Assembly (NCBI GenBank): GCA_902566775.1
Contig: CACFKF010000003.1
Coordinates: forward strand, 1-64,000
Direction of reading: 5' to 3'
Length of the DNA: 64,000 bases
Origin: an uncultured Pelagibacteraceae bacterium
Lineage (GTDB): Bacteria > Pseudomonadota > Alphaproteobacteria > Pelagibacterales > Pelagibacteraceae
The stretch's first letter is position 1. Each line of letters begins with the position of its first letter. The notes beneath the pieces are model-generated. The model did no database searches, was not told the origin of the DNA, and was given only the letters and a program-made list of their open reading frames with translations. Below are positions 29,915-40,051 of this stretch, one piece after another. The translations under genes and the position numbers were made by a program.

Positions 29915-32086
29915 ATGCAAAATAGTTATCAAGATTTAATTACAGATATTCAAAGTAAAAATCCAGAAATAAGTGGAAAACTTGAAGGCGGAAAAAAATT
30001 TAAACTTATAACTGATTTTAAGCCTGCTGGGGACCAGCCAGAAGCAATAAAAAAATTAGTTAATAGTGCAAATAAAGGTGAGTTTAACCAGGTTCTACTA
30101 GGAGTAACAGGTTCTGGAAAAACTTTTACAATGGCAAAAGTAATAGAACAAACTAATAGACCATCTCTAATCTTGGCTCCTAATAAAACCTTGGCTGCTC
30201 AGCTTTATGGAGAAATGAAAACCTTTTTTCCAGAAAATGCTGTTGAATATTTTGTTTCTTATTATGATTATTATACACCTGAAGCATATGTCCCTAGGTC
30301 AGACACTTATATTGAAAAAGAAGCTTCAATAAATGAACAAATAGATCGAATGAGACATTCGGCAACAAGATCATTATTGGAAAGAGATGATGTTTTAATT
30401 GTTGCAAGCGTATCATGTATTTATGGATTGGGCTCAGTCGAAGCTTATAGTAAAATGACCATAACCCTTCAAAAAAATTCTGAATATAATAGAGAACAAA
30501 TTATAAAATCATTAGTTAACTTACAATATAAGAGGAATGATCAAAATTTTTACAGAGGAACTTTTAGAGCTCGAGGAGAGTATTTAGAAATTTTTCCTTC
30601 ACATTTAGAAGATCGTGCTTGGAGACTAAGTTTATTTGATAATAAATTAGAAAAAATTGAAGAGTTTGATCCTTTAACTGGAGATAAAGTGAAAGATTTA
30701 AAATTAATTAAAATATACGCTAATAGTCACTACATAACACCAAAACCTACTATAGAACAAGCAATAATAAATATAAGAAAAGAGTTAGAAATCACTCTTA
30801 AAAAGCACAAAGAAAAAAATAAATTGCTCGAAGCACAGCGTTTAGAAGAAAGAACAAAGTTTGATTTGGAAATGATTGAAGCGACAGGATCTTGTGCTGG
30901 AATTGAAAACTATTCTAGATTTTTATCCGGCAGAAAACCAGGAGAACCACCTCCTACTCTATTTGAGTATTTTCCAGATAATACTCTAGTATTCGTAGAT
31001 GAATGCCATGTAACCGTTCCTCAGCTTAATGGAATGTTCAAAGGTGACAGATCTAGAAAAAGTACACTTGCAGAATATGGTTTTAGATTACCTTCTTGCA
31101 TGGATAACAGGCCGCTTAAATTTGAAGAATGGAATATGATGAGAACTCAAACAATTTTTGTGTCTGCAACTCCAGGGCCATGGGAGTTAGAACAGGTAAA
31201 AGGAAAATATATTGACCAAGTTATTAGGCCTACCGGACTAATTGATCCTACCGTAGAAGTAAGGCCCGCAAAAAATCAAGTGGATGATTTAATGCACGAA
31301 TGTAAAAAAACCATTGAAAAGAATTATAGAGTTCTAGTTACAACTTTAACAAAGAGAATGGCAGAAGATCTAACCGAATATCTTCATGAAAATGGAATTA
31401 AAGTTAGATATATGCACTCAGATATCGATACACTTGAAAGAATTGAAATTATGAGAGATTTGAGAATGGGTGTGTTTGATGTTCTTGTTGGCATCAATCT
31501 ATTAAGAGAAGGATTAGATATACCTGAATGTGCGCTAGTTGCAATATTAGATGCTGATAAAGAAGGATTTTTAAGATCAGAAAGATCTTTAATTCAAACA
31601 ATTGGCAGGGCAGCAAGAAACTTGGATGGTAAAGTTATTTTATATGCAGATAAAAAAACTGGTAGTATTAATAAAGCAATTGAAGAAACCAATAGAAGAA
31701 GAGCCATTCAATTAAAATACAATAAAAAAAATAATATTAGCGCAACAACAATAAAAAAAGAAATAAGCGACGTATTAGAAAGTGTTTATGAAAAAGATTA
31801 TGTAAAAGTAGGAGCTGACGAAAATATTGGAGGGAATCTAAAAAAACATTTAAAAGCTTTAAATAAAAAAATGAAGGAATCTGCATCAAATTTAGAGTTT
31901 GAAGAGGCTGCAAAAATTAGGGATGAGATTAGAAAACTTGAAAGTACTGAATTAGAGATTACACTTAACCCTAAAGTAAAACAGTACAGCCTGAATAATA
32001 AAATTTATCCTAAAGGAAGATCAACTATGGGTATGCCGGGGACAAGGGCAAAAAAAGGAAAGAAAAAGTGGAAGCAAATAAAATAA
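29915..32086 (+). CDS. uvrB: Excinuclease ABC subunit B
   Basis: Damage-verification helicase of nucleotide excision repair (723 aa). Walker A is [13 protein letters not shown]. The beta-hairpin region [21 protein letters not shown], the [17 protein letters not shown] box and helicase motifs [13 protein letters not shown] and QTIGRAARN all match UvrB. The C-terminal UVR motif ([15 protein letters not shown]) that binds UvrC is present. The ORF overlaps the following SDR gene by 19 bases. uvrC lies two genes downstream on the same strand. Confidence 0.97.
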   Translation: MQNSYQDLITDIQSKNPEISGKLEGGKKFKLITDFKPAGDQPEAIKKLVNSANKGEFNQVLLGVTGSGKTFTMAKVIEQTNRPSLILAPNKTLAAQLYGEMKTFFPENAVEYFVSYYDYYTPEAYVPRSDTYIEKEASINEQIDRMRHSATRSLLERDDVLIVASVSCIYGLGSVEAYSKMTITLQKNSEYNREQIIKSLVNLQYKRNDQNFYRGTFRARGEYLEIFPSHLEDRAWRLSLFDNKLEKIEEFDPLTGDKVKDLKLIKIYANSHYITPKPTIEQAIINIRKELEITLKKHKEKNKLLEAQRLEERTKFDLEMIEATGSCAGIENYSRFLSGRKPGEPPPTLFEYFPDNTLVFVDECHVTVPQLNGMFKGDRSRKSTLAEYGFRLPSCMDNRPLKFEEWNMMRTQTIFVSATPGPWELEQVKGKYIDQVIRPTGLIDPTVEVRPAKNQVDDLMHECKKTIEKNYRVLVTTLTKRMAEDLTEYLHENGIKVRYMHSDIDTLERIEIMRDLRMGVFDVLVGINLLREGLDIPECALVAILDADKEGFLRSERSLIQTIGRAARNLDGKVILYADKKTGSINKAIEETNRRRAIQLKYNKKNNISATTIKKEISDVLESVYEKDYVKVGADENIGGNLKKHLKALNKKMKESASNLEFEEAAKIRDEIRKLESTELEITLNPKVKQYSLNNKIYPKGRSTMGMPGTRAKKGKKKWKQIK

Positions 32087-32823
32087 TTATAACTGGTGGT
32101 GCTACAAGAATTGGGGCCGCAATTGCAAATAAACTATCTGGTCCTGGAGTGGAAATTGTAATTCATTATAATAAATCAAAATTAAATGCTGAAAAATTAA
32201 AAAAAAAATTATCAAAAAATTTAACAAAAGTATATTTGATCAAAGGAGACTTGAGTAAAGAAACTGATTTAAAAAAAATAGTAAAATTTTGTAAAAAAAA
32301 ATTAAAATATTTTGACTGTTTAATAAACAATGCTTCATTGTTTGAAAATGATAAATTAGAAAATTTTACTACTGACAGCTGGGGAAAACATTTAAGAACA
32401 AACTTAAGAGCTCCAGCATTATTATCAAAAGAATTTGCAAAAAATGTTAAAGGTAAAAATAACAATATTATAAACATCATTGACCAGAGAGTTTTTAAAT
32501 TAACTCCATTCTTCTTTTCATACACAATAAGTAAAACTGGCCTTTATACTATGACAAAAACTAGCGCTATAAGCTTAGCTCCAAGAATAAGGGTAAATGG
32601 GATTGCCCCAGGACCAACTCTTAAAAATAGACGACAAAGTGAAAAACATTTTAAAAAACAATATTTAGCCACTCCTTTAAAAAGACAAGTTAATGTATCA
32701 GAAATTTGTAATGCAGTTGACTTTTTTATTAAAAATAAGTCAATTACTGGACAGGTGCTTGCAGTTGATAGTGGACAAAATTTAAACTGGCAAACTCCAG
32801 ATATTATAGGAACTAAAGAATGA
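32068..32823 (+). CDS. Short-chain dehydrogenase, pteridine reductase / FolM-like
   Basis: NAD(P)H-dependent SDR (251 aa). [12 protein letters not shown] (about residues 9-20) is the nucleotide-binding motif, with the arginine typical of pteridine reductases, and NNASLFEND is the NNAG-equivalent. YTISK (about 152-156) holds the catalytic Tyr and Lys. [11 protein letters not shown] follows. It sits directly upstream of folB with a 4-base overlap, which supports a role in dihydropterin or folate metabolism similar to FolM/PTR1. It could stand in for a dihydrofolate reductase; that is inference. Confidence 0.8.
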   Translation: MEANKIIITGGATRIGAAIANKLSGPGVEIVIHYNKSKLNAEKLKKKLSKNLTKVYLIKGDLSKETDLKKIVKFCKKKLKYFDCLINNASLFENDKLENFTTDSWGKHLRTNLRAPALLSKEFAKNVKGKNNNIINIIDQRVFKLTPFFFSYTISKTGLYTMTKTSAISLAPRIRVNGIAPGPTLKNRRQSEKHFKKQYLATPLKRQVNVSEICNAVDFFIKNKSITGQVLAVDSGQNLNWQTPDIIGTKE

Positions 32824-33245
32824 AAAAAAATAATCTAAAAGTTGTTAGAATAGATAAAAGCAAAAGCTTATTTAATTATGAGAAAAAAATCCTTATTAAA
32901 GAGCTTACTTTAAATTTGAAGCTAGGTTATTTCGATTTTGAAAAAGATAAACCACAGAAAGTAAAATTTACATTAGAAATTGACTACAAGGATAAAAAGC
33001 CAACGAATGATAAAGATTTAAAATCAATAGTTAATTATGACAAAATAGTAAAACTAATAAAAAAATTAGTAAAAAATAAACATTACAACTTTCTTGAAAC
33101 ATTGGCCGAAGATGTTTTTGATGAGCTATTTAAAGATAAAAGAATTGATAAAATAAATCTTCAAATAGAAAAATTAGAAATTATGAAAGACTGCTCATCA
33201 GTTGGAATACAAATTTCTAAAAAAAGAAGCCATGAAAAGTTCTGA
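32820..33245 (+). CDS. folB: Dihydroneopterin aldolase-like protein
   Basis: Folate-pathway enzyme (141 aa) converting dihydroneopterin to hydroxymethyl-dihydropterin. After a 25-residue leader the FolB fold is readable: [22 protein letters not shown], then [30 protein letters not shown] and a closing beta strand pair. FLETLAE holds the glutamate that anchors the pterin. Standard FolB proteins are about 120 residues, so only the N-terminus is extended. The gene overlaps the SDR gene and uvrC on either side. Confidence 0.85.
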   Translation: MKKNNLKVVRIDKSKSLFNYEKKILIKELTLNLKLGYFDFEKDKPQKVKFTLEIDYKDKKPTNDKDLKSIVNYDKIVKLIKKLVKNKHYNFLETLAEDVFDELFKDKRIDKINLQIEKLEIMKDCSSVGIQISKKRSHEKF

Positions 33246-35067
33246 TCTTGGAAAAGAAATAATCAAAAAAGAACTCTCTTTAATACCTAAAAGCCCTGGG
33301 GTCTATAGAATGATAAACTATAAAGGAGACGTTCATTATATTGGAAAAGCAAAAAACTTACCTGATAGACTTAAGAGTTATGTTTCTGAAAAAAACCATA
33401 TAATTAGAACAGAAAGAATGTTGGCGCAAACTCATAAAATAGAAATCACAACAACTTCTAATGAAAGTGAAGCTTTACTTTTGGAGGCAAATTTAATAAA
33501 AAAATTTAGACCAAAGTTCAATATTTTACTTAAAGACGATAAATCATTTCCATTTATATACATTGGCAAGAAAGATAAGTGGCCTCAACTAATTAAACAT
33601 AGGGGAAAAAAAGATAAAGATGGTTTTTATTTTGGTCCATTTGCATCTGCTGGCTCTGCAAATTGGACAATTAAAATGCTTCAAAAAATATTTCAAATCA
33701 GAGTTTGTGATGAAGGCACATTTAAAAATAGAAAACGTCCATGTATTTTATACCAAATCAAAAGATGCTCTGCGCCATGTGTGGGATATATAGATGAAGT
33801 TGAATATAAAAACTCCGTTCAAGATGCAATAAAATTTGTTTCAGGAAAATCAAGAGAAATTCAAAAAAATTTATCCAAACAAATGGAAGAAGCAAGTGAA
33901 AAACTAGATTTTGAAAAAGCTTCAATACTTAGAGATAAAATTAAATCGCTAAATATAATTCAATCTTCTCAAAAAATTAATGAAGCCAACTTAGTAGATG
34001 CTGATGTAATTGCAGCATACAAAGAATCTGGCAAAACTTGTATTCAAGTATTTTTCTACAGATCTAAACAAAATTGGGGAAATCAGTCCTATTTTCCTAA
34101 ACATGATCCCGATCAAAATATTTCAGAAATAATGTCTTCATTTATAATGCAGTTTTATGAAAATAAAAATGTTCCAAAATTAGTTATTTTAAATCATGAT
34201 ATCAAAGATAAAAAGTTAATTGAAAAAACATTAAGTTCAAAAGAAGATAAAAATATTTCTATTACAATTGCAAAAAAAGGATCTAAAGCAATTGTTGTTT
34301 CTCTTGCAGAAAAAAATGCAAAAGAATCTTTAAATAGAAAACTTTACGAAACAAACAATAATAAAAATTTATTTGAAGCAATAAATAAAAAATTCAATAT
34401 TAAAAATAATATTAATTTAATTGAAGTTTATGATAACAGTCATATACAGGGCTCACATAGTGTTGGTGCCATGATCACTTTCGGCGAAGAAGGATTTATA
34501 AAAAAAAGGTATAGAAAATTTGATATAAAATCAAAAAGTTCAGAGCAAGATGATTATAGAATGATTAGAGAAGTTTTAAAAAGAAGATTCAAAAGAGCAA
34601 TACTTGAAAAAGGCAACTATTTATCTTTGCCTGATTTAATTTTAATTGATGGTGGAAAAGGACAATATTCAACTGCAAAAGAAGTATTAAATGAGTTTGG
34701 ATTACACGATTTGCAAATGATAGCTATTGCAAAAGGAAAGTTTAGAAATAGTGGAAACGAAACCTTTTTTTGTAATAGAAAATCATATAAATTTGAGAGA
34801 AACGATCCTGTTCTTTTTCTACTTCAAAGACTTAGAGATGAAGCTCATAGATTTGCAATAAGTGCGCATAGAGCAAAAAGAAAAAAAAGTATAAGCAAAT
34901 CATTATTGGATCAAATTGGAGGTGTTGGATCTATAAGAAAAAGAGCATTATTAAATCATTTTGGTTCAGCAAGAGCAGTTGGGTCTGCTAGTTTTGAAGA
35001 AATAAAATCTGTTGAAGGAGTTGAAGAAAAAGTAGCAAAAAAGATATATAATTTTTTTCACGAATGA
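33232..35067 (+). CDS. uvrC: Excinuclease ABC subunit C
   Basis: Dual-incision nuclease of nucleotide excision repair. The N-terminal GIY-YIG domain has SPGVYRM and [21 protein letters not shown] motif ([17 protein letters not shown]) lies near residue 210. The C-terminal RNase H-like nuclease contains [17 protein letters not shown] and [12 protein letters not shown], followed by a helix-hairpin-helix pair ([21 protein letters not shown]). I start at ATG 33232 (MKSSDLGK, 611 aa) rather than the in-frame start at 33202, because the former leaves a 14-base overlap with folB and fits the family N-terminus. Confidence 0.95.
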   Translation: MKSSDLGKEIIKKELSLIPKSPGVYRMINYKGDVHYIGKAKNLPDRLKSYVSEKNHIIRTERMLAQTHKIEITTTSNESEALLLEANLIKKFRPKFNILLKDDKSFPFIYIGKKDKWPQLIKHRGKKDKDGFYFGPFASAGSANWTIKMLQKIFQIRVCDEGTFKNRKRPCILYQIKRCSAPCVGYIDEVEYKNSVQDAIKFVSGKSREIQKNLSKQMEEASEKLDFEKASILRDKIKSLNIIQSSQKINEANLVDADVIAAYKESGKTCIQVFFYRSKQNWGNQSYFPKHDPDQNISEIMSSFIMQFYENKNVPKLVILNHDIKDKKLIEKTLSSKEDKNISITIAKKGSKAIVVSLAEKNAKESLNRKLYETNNNKNLFEAINKKFNIKNNINLIEVYDNSHIQGSHSVGAMITFGEEGFIKKRYRKFDIKSKSSEQDDYRMIREVLKRRFKRAILEKGNYLSLPDLILIDGGKGQYSTAKEVLNEFGLHDLQMIAIAKGKFRNSGNETFFCNRKSYKFERNDPVLFLLQRLRDEAHRFAISAHRAKRKKSISKSLLDQIGGVGSIRKRALLNHFGSARAVGSASFEEIKSVEGVEEKVAKKIYNFFHE

Positions 35068-35648
35068 AAATAAAAATACCAAATTATTTAACAATTGGCA
35101 GAATTATAATAGTGCCTATTTTTGTTATTTCATTTTATCTACCAGGATTTTATGGAGATATTATTCCATTTGCTTTATTTATTATTGCTTCATTCACTGA
35201 TTTTTTAGATGGATTATTGGCTAGAATGTATAAAGAAGAATCAAAGCTTGGGGAGCTCTTAGATCCGATCGCTGACAAGATTCTTGTGGCCACTGCTTTA
35301 ATTTTATTGGTGATGGATGGCACAATTAGAAATTATGAAGTTATAGCTGCAATAATAATTTTAACTAGAGAAATATTAATATCAGGTTTAAGAGAATTTT
35401 TAGCAAAAGGAAAAATAAAACTTCCTGTCTCAAGCTTAGCAAAACTTAAAACTTTTTTGCAAATGTTTTCAATATCAATTTTGCTAACTGGCGAAACTGG
35501 AAATAAAATAATAAACTTTCAAGATTATAACGCTCAAACCATTGGGATAATAATATTATGGTTTTCTGCTTTTTTAACTTTATATACTGGGTATGACTAC
35601 CTAAGAAAAGGTATTGACCATGCTATATCTGAAGATGAAAAAAATTAG
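35064..35648 (+). CDS. pgsA: CDP-diacylglycerol--glycerol-3-phosphate 3-phosphatidyltransferase
   Basis: Membrane enzyme (194 aa) making phosphatidylglycerol phosphate. The CDP-alcohol phosphatidyltransferase motif is intact in [20 protein letters not shown] followed by ELLDPIADK, with all its aspartates. The N-terminus [16 protein letters not shown] is characteristic of PgsA, and five to six hydrophobic helices follow. It overlaps uvrC by 4 bases; the uvrC-pgsA pairing is common in proteobacteria. Its stop shares the tetranucleotide TTAG with the convergent ilvE stop. Confidence 0.95.
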   Translation: MKIKIPNYLTIGRIIIVPIFVISFYLPGFYGDIIPFALFIIASFTDFLDGLLARMYKEESKLGELLDPIADKILVATALILLVMDGTIRNYEVIAAIIILTREILISGLREFLAKGKIKLPVSSLAKLKTFLQMFSISILLTGETGNKIINFQDYNAQTIGIIILWFSAFLTLYTGYDYLRKGIDHAISEDEKN

Positions 35649-36526
35649 GCAGCTTTTCTTTTTCTAACTAATTTATCATAACTAGCTGATAAATCTAAAA
35701 TGAGGTTGCAAACTTTATAAGTATGTTCGGCAATTTTTGAAATTGGAGTAACTTCTGCCGCTGTCCCAGTTAAAAAACATCCAACAAAGCTAGGGAGTTC
35801 GTTTGGTGAAATTTTTCTTTCATTCACTTTTATATTTTTAGATTTTGCTATCTCTATTATTGTTCTTCTAGTAATCCCATCTAAAAAACAATCTGGCGTT
35901 GGTGTGTGCAAATGTCCATTTTTATCTTTAAAAAAAATATTCGCCCCTGTAGCTTCAGCAACATTACCTTCATGATCAAGCATTAGTGAATCTGAATATC
36001 CTTGTCTTTCTGCTTCATGTTTTGAAAGTGTGCAGATCATATATAGTCCTGATGCTTTTGTATCCCAAGGAATTGTGTTAGGAGCTGGTCTTCTCCACTT
36101 AGAAATATTTAGCTTAATTCCCTCTGTTTTTAATTTTGGATCAAAATATGTTCCCCACTCCCAAGTTGCTATGGCTACATGTATTTTTGTTTGTTGTGCT
36201 GAAACAGCCATCATTTCACTTCCTCTCCAAACAAAAGGCCTAACGTATCCATTTTTTACATTCTGAGATAAAACAATTTTTTTTGTAGCACTGTTTAGCT
36301 CTTCTTTTGAATATGGAATTTCAATATCCATTCTTTTTGATGAATGATAAAGTCTTTCAGTATGTTCTTCTAATTTAAATATCAATCCATCATAAACTCT
36401 TAATCCTTCAAACACACAGCTAGCATAATGCAATCCATGACTAAGAACATGTAGCCTGACATCTTGCCAGTCCACAAGATCGTTATTGTACCAAATTTTG
36501 CCTTCTCTTTTATCGTAGGGTATCAT
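35645..36526 (-). CDS. ilvE: Branched-chain amino acid aminotransferase
   Basis: Fold type IV PLP aminotransferase (293 aa) for the last step of Ile, Leu and Val synthesis. The N-terminal IWYNNDLVDWQDVRLHVLSHGLHY-like region, FEGLRVYDG, the lysine in WDTKASGLYM, and EATGANIFF are all typical. The C-terminal TGTAAEVTPI marks the phosphate-binding loop. D-amino acid aminotransferase and aminodeoxychorismate lyase share the fold, but the length and these motifs favour IlvE. It is divergent from the MarR-family gene. Confidence 0.93.
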   Translation of the reverse strand: MIPYDKREGKIWYNNDLVDWQDVRLHVLSHGLHYASCVFEGLRVYDGLIFKLEEHTERLYHSSKRMDIEIPYSKEELNSATKKIVLSQNVKNGYVRPFVWRGSEMMAVSAQQTKIHVAIATWEWGTYFDPKLKTEGIKLNISKWRRPAPNTIPWDTKASGLYMICTLSKHEAERQGYSDSLMLDHEGNVAEATGANIFFKDKNGHLHTPTPDCFLDGITRRTIIEIAKSKNIKVNERKISPNELPSFVGCFLTGTAAEVTPISKIAEHTYKVCNLILDLSASYDKLVRKRKAA

Positions 36527-36535
36527 TAGATTTTT

Positions 36536-36565
36536 TTTACAAAAAAATATCTTTGTATATATAAT
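36536..36565 (+). promoter_or_regulatory. Putative promoter of the marR-ompR-envZ operon
   Basis: TTTACA (36536-36541) and a perfect TATAAT (36560-36565) are separated by 18 bases, and the marR ATG is at 36587, giving a leader of about 15 bases. The whole ilvE-marR divergent gap is 60 bases, so both promoters must lie here. AT richness makes TATAAT matches common, but the paired boxes are better than chance alone. Confidence 0.45.
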
Positions 36566-36586
36566 ATGTCAATATAACTTACCAAT

Positions 36587-37030
36587 ATGAATGAACTTTT
36601 ATATTTAAAAGATGAGCAGATAAAAGAATTTGTCCAAAAAATCTTTATTGCTTATAGAGAATCCTTCTCTGACACAAAGAACATACTAAATAAACATTCA
36701 ATAGGCCTAGCTCATCACAAAGTAATTCTTCTTCTTTCTATGTATAATGGCATCACTATTTCTGAATTACTAAAAAAATTAAAAATAACTAAACAAAGTT
36801 TAAACAGAGTTATTAATGATTTAGAAAAAAATAAGTGTATTTTTTTTGAAAGAGACAAAAAAGATACTAGATTAAAACATATTTATCTCACCGAGACTGG
36901 AAAAAAATTATTTGATGAAATATTTTCTATACAAAAAAAAAGAATTCATAAGGCATTGTTAAACTCAAGCTCTAAAGAAGTTTTACACTTCAATAATGTA
37001 ATAAGTAGAATCATTAATGAAAAAATTTAA
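36587..37030 (+). CDS. MarR-family transcriptional regulator
   Basis: Winged-helix regulator (147 aa). The DNA-binding core runs from about residue 45 to 110: ISELLKKLKITKQSLNRVINDLEKNKCIFFERDKKDTRLKHIYLTETG; the wing has the typical DKKDTR turn (short segment quoted in parts). The flanking helices would form the dimer interface. Its last 14 bases overlap the start of the response regulator gene, so the three genes are likely one transcript. The effector and target genes are unknown; local autoregulation is plausible. Confidence 0.88.
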   Translation: MNELLYLKDEQIKEFVQKIFIAYRESFSDTKNILNKHSIGLAHHKVILLLSMYNGITISELLKKLKITKQSLNRVINDLEKNKCIFFERDKKDTRLKHIYLTETGKKLFDEIFSIQKKRIHKALLNSSSKEVLHFNNVISRIINEKI

Positions 37031-37694
37031 AGCGCACATATTAATTGTCGACGACGATGATAGAATTAGAGAACTAGTTAAACAGTATCTTAATGATAAT
37101 GATTATCTTGTAACAACTGCAAATAGTGCAGAAGATGCAAAAAAGAAAGTGGATATTATAAAATTTGATCTAATCGTACTAGACATTATGATGCCTGGAC
37201 AAAGTGGGCTTGAATTTACCAATGAATACAAACAAAAAATTGAAACACCAATTATATTATTAACTGCAAAAGGTGAAGCAAGCGATAGAGTTGAGGGACT
37301 AGAAATAGGAGCAGATGATTACTTGGCAAAACCTTTTGAGCCCAAAGAATTAGTTCTAAGAATAAAAAATATATTGGAAAAAACCAAAAGCAAAAGTCAA
37401 AAAAGAGTAGTAAATTTTAGCAATATAAACATCGATTTAAACAAGTTATTAATAATTAATAATAATCTAGAATTTAAGATTAATAATACTGAAAAAATTA
37501 TACTTGAAAAAATGATCAATTCTCCAGGACAAACATTTACCAGAGAAGAAATAGGCAAATTAATAAATTTAGATAAAGAAAGATCTATAGATGTAATAAT
37601 AACAAGATTAAGAAAAAAAATTGAAAAAGATCCCAAAAATCCAAAATTTTTGCAAACTATAAGAGGAACAGGCTATGTTTTATGGATTGAGTAG
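37017..37694 (+). CDS. OmpR-family response regulator
   Basis: Two-component response regulator (225 aa). Receiver domain: acidic pocket VDDDD (11-15), phosphorylation site D56 in LIVLDIMMPG, and the conserved lysine in LAKPFEPKEL. The C-terminal winged-helix (Trans_reg_C) domain ends RSIDVIITRLRKKIEKDP then LQTIRGTGYVL, typical of the OmpR subfamily. It overlaps both neighbours (14 and 20 bases). The membrane kinase downstream is presumably its partner. Osmotic or envelope sensing, as for OmpR-EnvZ, is only inferred. Confidence 0.93.
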   Translation: MKKFKAHILIVDDDDRIRELVKQYLNDNDYLVTTANSAEDAKKKVDIIKFDLIVLDIMMPGQSGLEFTNEYKQKIETPIILLTAKGEASDRVEGLEIGADDYLAKPFEPKELVLRIKNILEKTKSKSQKRVVNFSNINIDLNKLLIINNNLEFKINNTEKIILEKMINSPGQTFTREEIGKLINLDKERSIDVIITRLRKKIEKDPKNPKFLQTIRGTGYVLWIE

Positions 37695-38994
37695 ATACTT
37701 AAAAAAGATTCTACCTAAGCAATTATTTTATAGAAGCTTAATAATTGTTGCTGCTCCAATTATTATTATGCAAATTACAATTTCAATTGTATTTTTTGAC
37801 AGTTTGTGGATTAAAACTAACAAAGGAATGACTAGAGCATTGGTAAATGAAATTAGTACTTTTGTAGAAGCTTATAATAATGATAATTATGATAAAGTAG
37901 AAATTACTAATCTATTTTCAATTTACCAAGATTTAAATATTGAATTCATTCAAGATGAAAAATTTAATTATGATTTTAATGAAAGATGGTTTAGCCCAAT
38001 TGACAGAACACTTAGAAGAGAATTAAAATCAAGATTTGGCTCTGAAGAATTTTGGTTTAATACAACAAGTTATAAAGAATTAATCGATTTGAGAATTAAA
38101 TATAAATCTGGATATTTCAAATTTTTAGTACCTAGAGATAGAGTAACAAGTTCGTCAGCAAGAATATTTGCACTTTGGATAACTTTGCCTGCCGCTCTAG
38201 TAATTTTTATTGCTATATTATTTTTAAAAAACCAAACTCGACCAATAGTAAAACTAGCTAGAGCTTCTGAAAAATTTGGCAGAGGGGAAGATGTTGAGGA
38301 TTTTGTACCTTCTGGCGCTTTAGAAATCAGGCAAGCAGGATATGAATTCGATAAAATGAGAAAAAGGATAATACGTCATTTAAATCAAAGATCTGAGATG
38401 CTATCAGGTATTAGCCACGACTTAAGAACACCTTTAACAAGAATGAAGTTACAGTTAGCATTTATTAAAGATCAAAAAATTTCAAAAAAATTATCGGATG
38501 ATATTATAGAAATGGAAAAAATGCTTAATGAATATTTGCAATTTGCTAGTTCGCGATCTTTGGAGAAAACAGAAAAATTTGATCTTTCTGAACTTTTGCT
38601 AACTACAATAAAAAAATACGAAAAAAAAGAAATTACTTCTGATATTTCTGAAAAAATTTTTTTCAATGGAAGAAAAAATTTAATACAAAGATGTCTAAAT
38701 AATCTTATTGATAATTCAATTAAGTACAGCAATAATATTGCAGTTTCTGTAATAAAATCATCAAATAATATAAAAATCACCATAGACGATGATGGTCCAG
38801 GAATACCCGAAAACGAAAGAGAAAACGTTTTTAAACCTTTTTATAAAATTAATAAAAGTAGAGGTGACTCCAAATCAAGTGTCGGTTTAGGATTATCAAT
38901 AGCCTCTGACATTATAAGGTCGCATGGTGGAAATATTCAATTAGAAAATTCCCCTAATAATGGATTAAGAGCTAGTATTTTTTTACCTTTTTAG
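37675..38994 (+). CDS. EnvZ-like sensor histidine kinase
   Basis: Inner-membrane sensor kinase (439 aa). TM1 is at about residues 20-42, a periplasmic sensor domain of about 120 residues follows, TM2 at about 164-184, then HAMP, the HisKA dimerisation helix with phospho-acceptor H248 in GISHDLRTPLTR, and a HATPase domain (N box CLNNLIDNSIKYS, G1 box DDDGPGIP, and GLGLSIASDI). Architecture and size match EnvZ. It overlaps the response regulator by 20 bases and converges on ubiK with a 23-base overlap. Confidence 0.93.
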   Translation: MFYGLSRYLKKILPKQLFYRSLIIVAAPIIIMQITISIVFFDSLWIKTNKGMTRALVNEISTFVEAYNNDNYDKVEITNLFSIYQDLNIEFIQDEKFNYDFNERWFSPIDRTLRRELKSRFGSEEFWFNTTSYKELIDLRIKYKSGYFKFLVPRDRVTSSSARIFALWITLPAALVIFIAILFLKNQTRPIVKLARASEKFGRGEDVEDFVPSGALEIRQAGYEFDKMRKRIIRHLNQRSEMLSGISHDLRTPLTRMKLQLAFIKDQKISKKLSDDIIEMEKMLNEYLQFASSRSLEKTEKFDLSELLLTTIKKYEKKEITSDISEKIFFNGRKNLIQRCLNNLIDNSIKYSNNIAVSVIKSSNNIKITIDDDGPGIPENERENVFKPFYKINKSRGDSKSSVGLGLSIASDIIRSHGGNIQLENSPNNGLRASIFLPF

Positions 38995-39226
38995 GATTTT
39001 TTTTATTTCTTTTTTTTTCTAGTTTTTCAATTTTTTTTTCAATTTTTTCAATACGTTGGAGCAATATTGCTGTTTCCTCTTTGCTTGTTAATTTCATTTT
39101 AAAAACAATATCATCTCTTTGAGATCTTAAAATGTTTGTTATTTCTGAACTTAAATCCTTGTATGATATAAGGCTCTGTTCAAATAGTTTAGCAAATTTA
39201 TCAATTATAAATTTCGATTTTGACAT
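38972..39226 (-). CDS. ubiK: UbiK-family (BMFP) accessory protein
   Basis: Small coiled-coil protein of the BMFP/UbiK family, a ubiquinone biosynthesis accessory factor in proteobacteria. It shows FIIDKFAKLFEQSLISYKDL at the start and a C-terminal coiled coil of Glu/Lys heptads (ILLQRIEKIEKKIEKLEKK). I choose the ATG at 39226 (84 aa, MSKSKFIID), because the in-frame extension to 39310 would overlap lgt by 36 bases and lacks family similarity. Lysine-rich C-terminus. It is convergent with the kinase gene. Confidence 0.8.
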   Translation of the reverse strand: MSKSKFIIDKFAKLFEQSLISYKDLSSEITNILRSQRDDIVFKMKLTSKEETAILLQRIEKIEKKIEKLEKKRNKKNPKKVKKY

Positions 39227-39274
39227 ATATTCAATTTTTAAAATAATATACTCTATTATATTTATTTTTTTAAT

Positions 39275-40051
39275 ATGTTTATTAACAATTTTGATCCTGT
39301 GGCAATTCAAATTTTTTCTCTAGAAATAAGATGGTATTCATTAGCTTATATCTTTGGAATATTATTTGCTTGGATATATTGTAAAAAAATACTTATTAAA
39401 GATAAAAATATATCAAAATTATTTGATGATTTAATTTCATATTTAATAATTGGAATAATCTTAGGTGGAAGATTGGGTTATGTATTATTTTATAATATAA
39501 AATATTATTTAAGTAATCCGATTGAAATTTTAATGATTTGGCAAGGTGGTATGTCATTCCATGGTGGTTTGCTAGGAATATTTATTGCAACTACAATTTT
39601 TGCAAAAAAAAATAATATAAATAGTTATATTTTTTTAGATTTAATTGCAGCTTCTGCTCCAATTGGAATTTTTCTAGGAAGAATTTCGAATTTTATTAAT
39701 TCTGAACTTTATGGAAAAAAAACAGATGTTTTATGGTCTGTTGTATTCACAAGAATTGATAATATATCTAGACATCCCTCACAAATATATGAAGCTGTTC
39801 TTGAGGGCTTAGTATTGTTTTTTTTAATGTACCTATTTATAAAAAAAAATTACCTAAATAAACCTGGTTTAATTTCATCTTTTTTTTTAATATTCTATTC
39901 AACATTTAGATTTTTTATAGAGTTTTATAGAGTGCCAGACGAACAATTAGGTTTTATTTTCCTAAATTTAACAATGGGTCAAATTATAAGTTTAGTTTTT
40001 TTATGCTTAGGGTTTTACATATTTTCTAAAAAGAAAAATGAAAACAAATAA
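39275..40051 (+). CDS. lgt: Phosphatidylglycerol--prolipoprotein diacylglyceryl transferase
   Basis: Inner-membrane enzyme (258 aa) that attaches diacylglycerol to the lipobox cysteine of prolipoproteins. IRWYSLAYIFG at the N-terminus, GGRLGYVLFYN, WQGGMSFHGGLLG and the Lgt signature GRISNFINSELYG are all present, with RHPSQIYEA further on. Seven hydrophobic helices are expected and visible. The gene shares 14 bases with the following methyltransferase gene and is divergent from ubiK with a 48-base gap. Confidence 0.96.
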   Translation: MFINNFDPVAIQIFSLEIRWYSLAYIFGILFAWIYCKKILIKDKNISKLFDDLISYLIIGIILGGRLGYVLFYNIKYYLSNPIEILMIWQGGMSFHGGLLGIFIATTIFAKKNNINSYIFLDLIAASAPIGIFLGRISNFINSELYGKKTDVLWSVVFTRIDNISRHPSQIYEAVLEGLVLFFLMYLFIKKNYLNKPGLISSFFLIFYSTFRFFIEFYRVPDEQLGFIFLNLTMGQIISLVFLCLGFYIFSKKKNENK

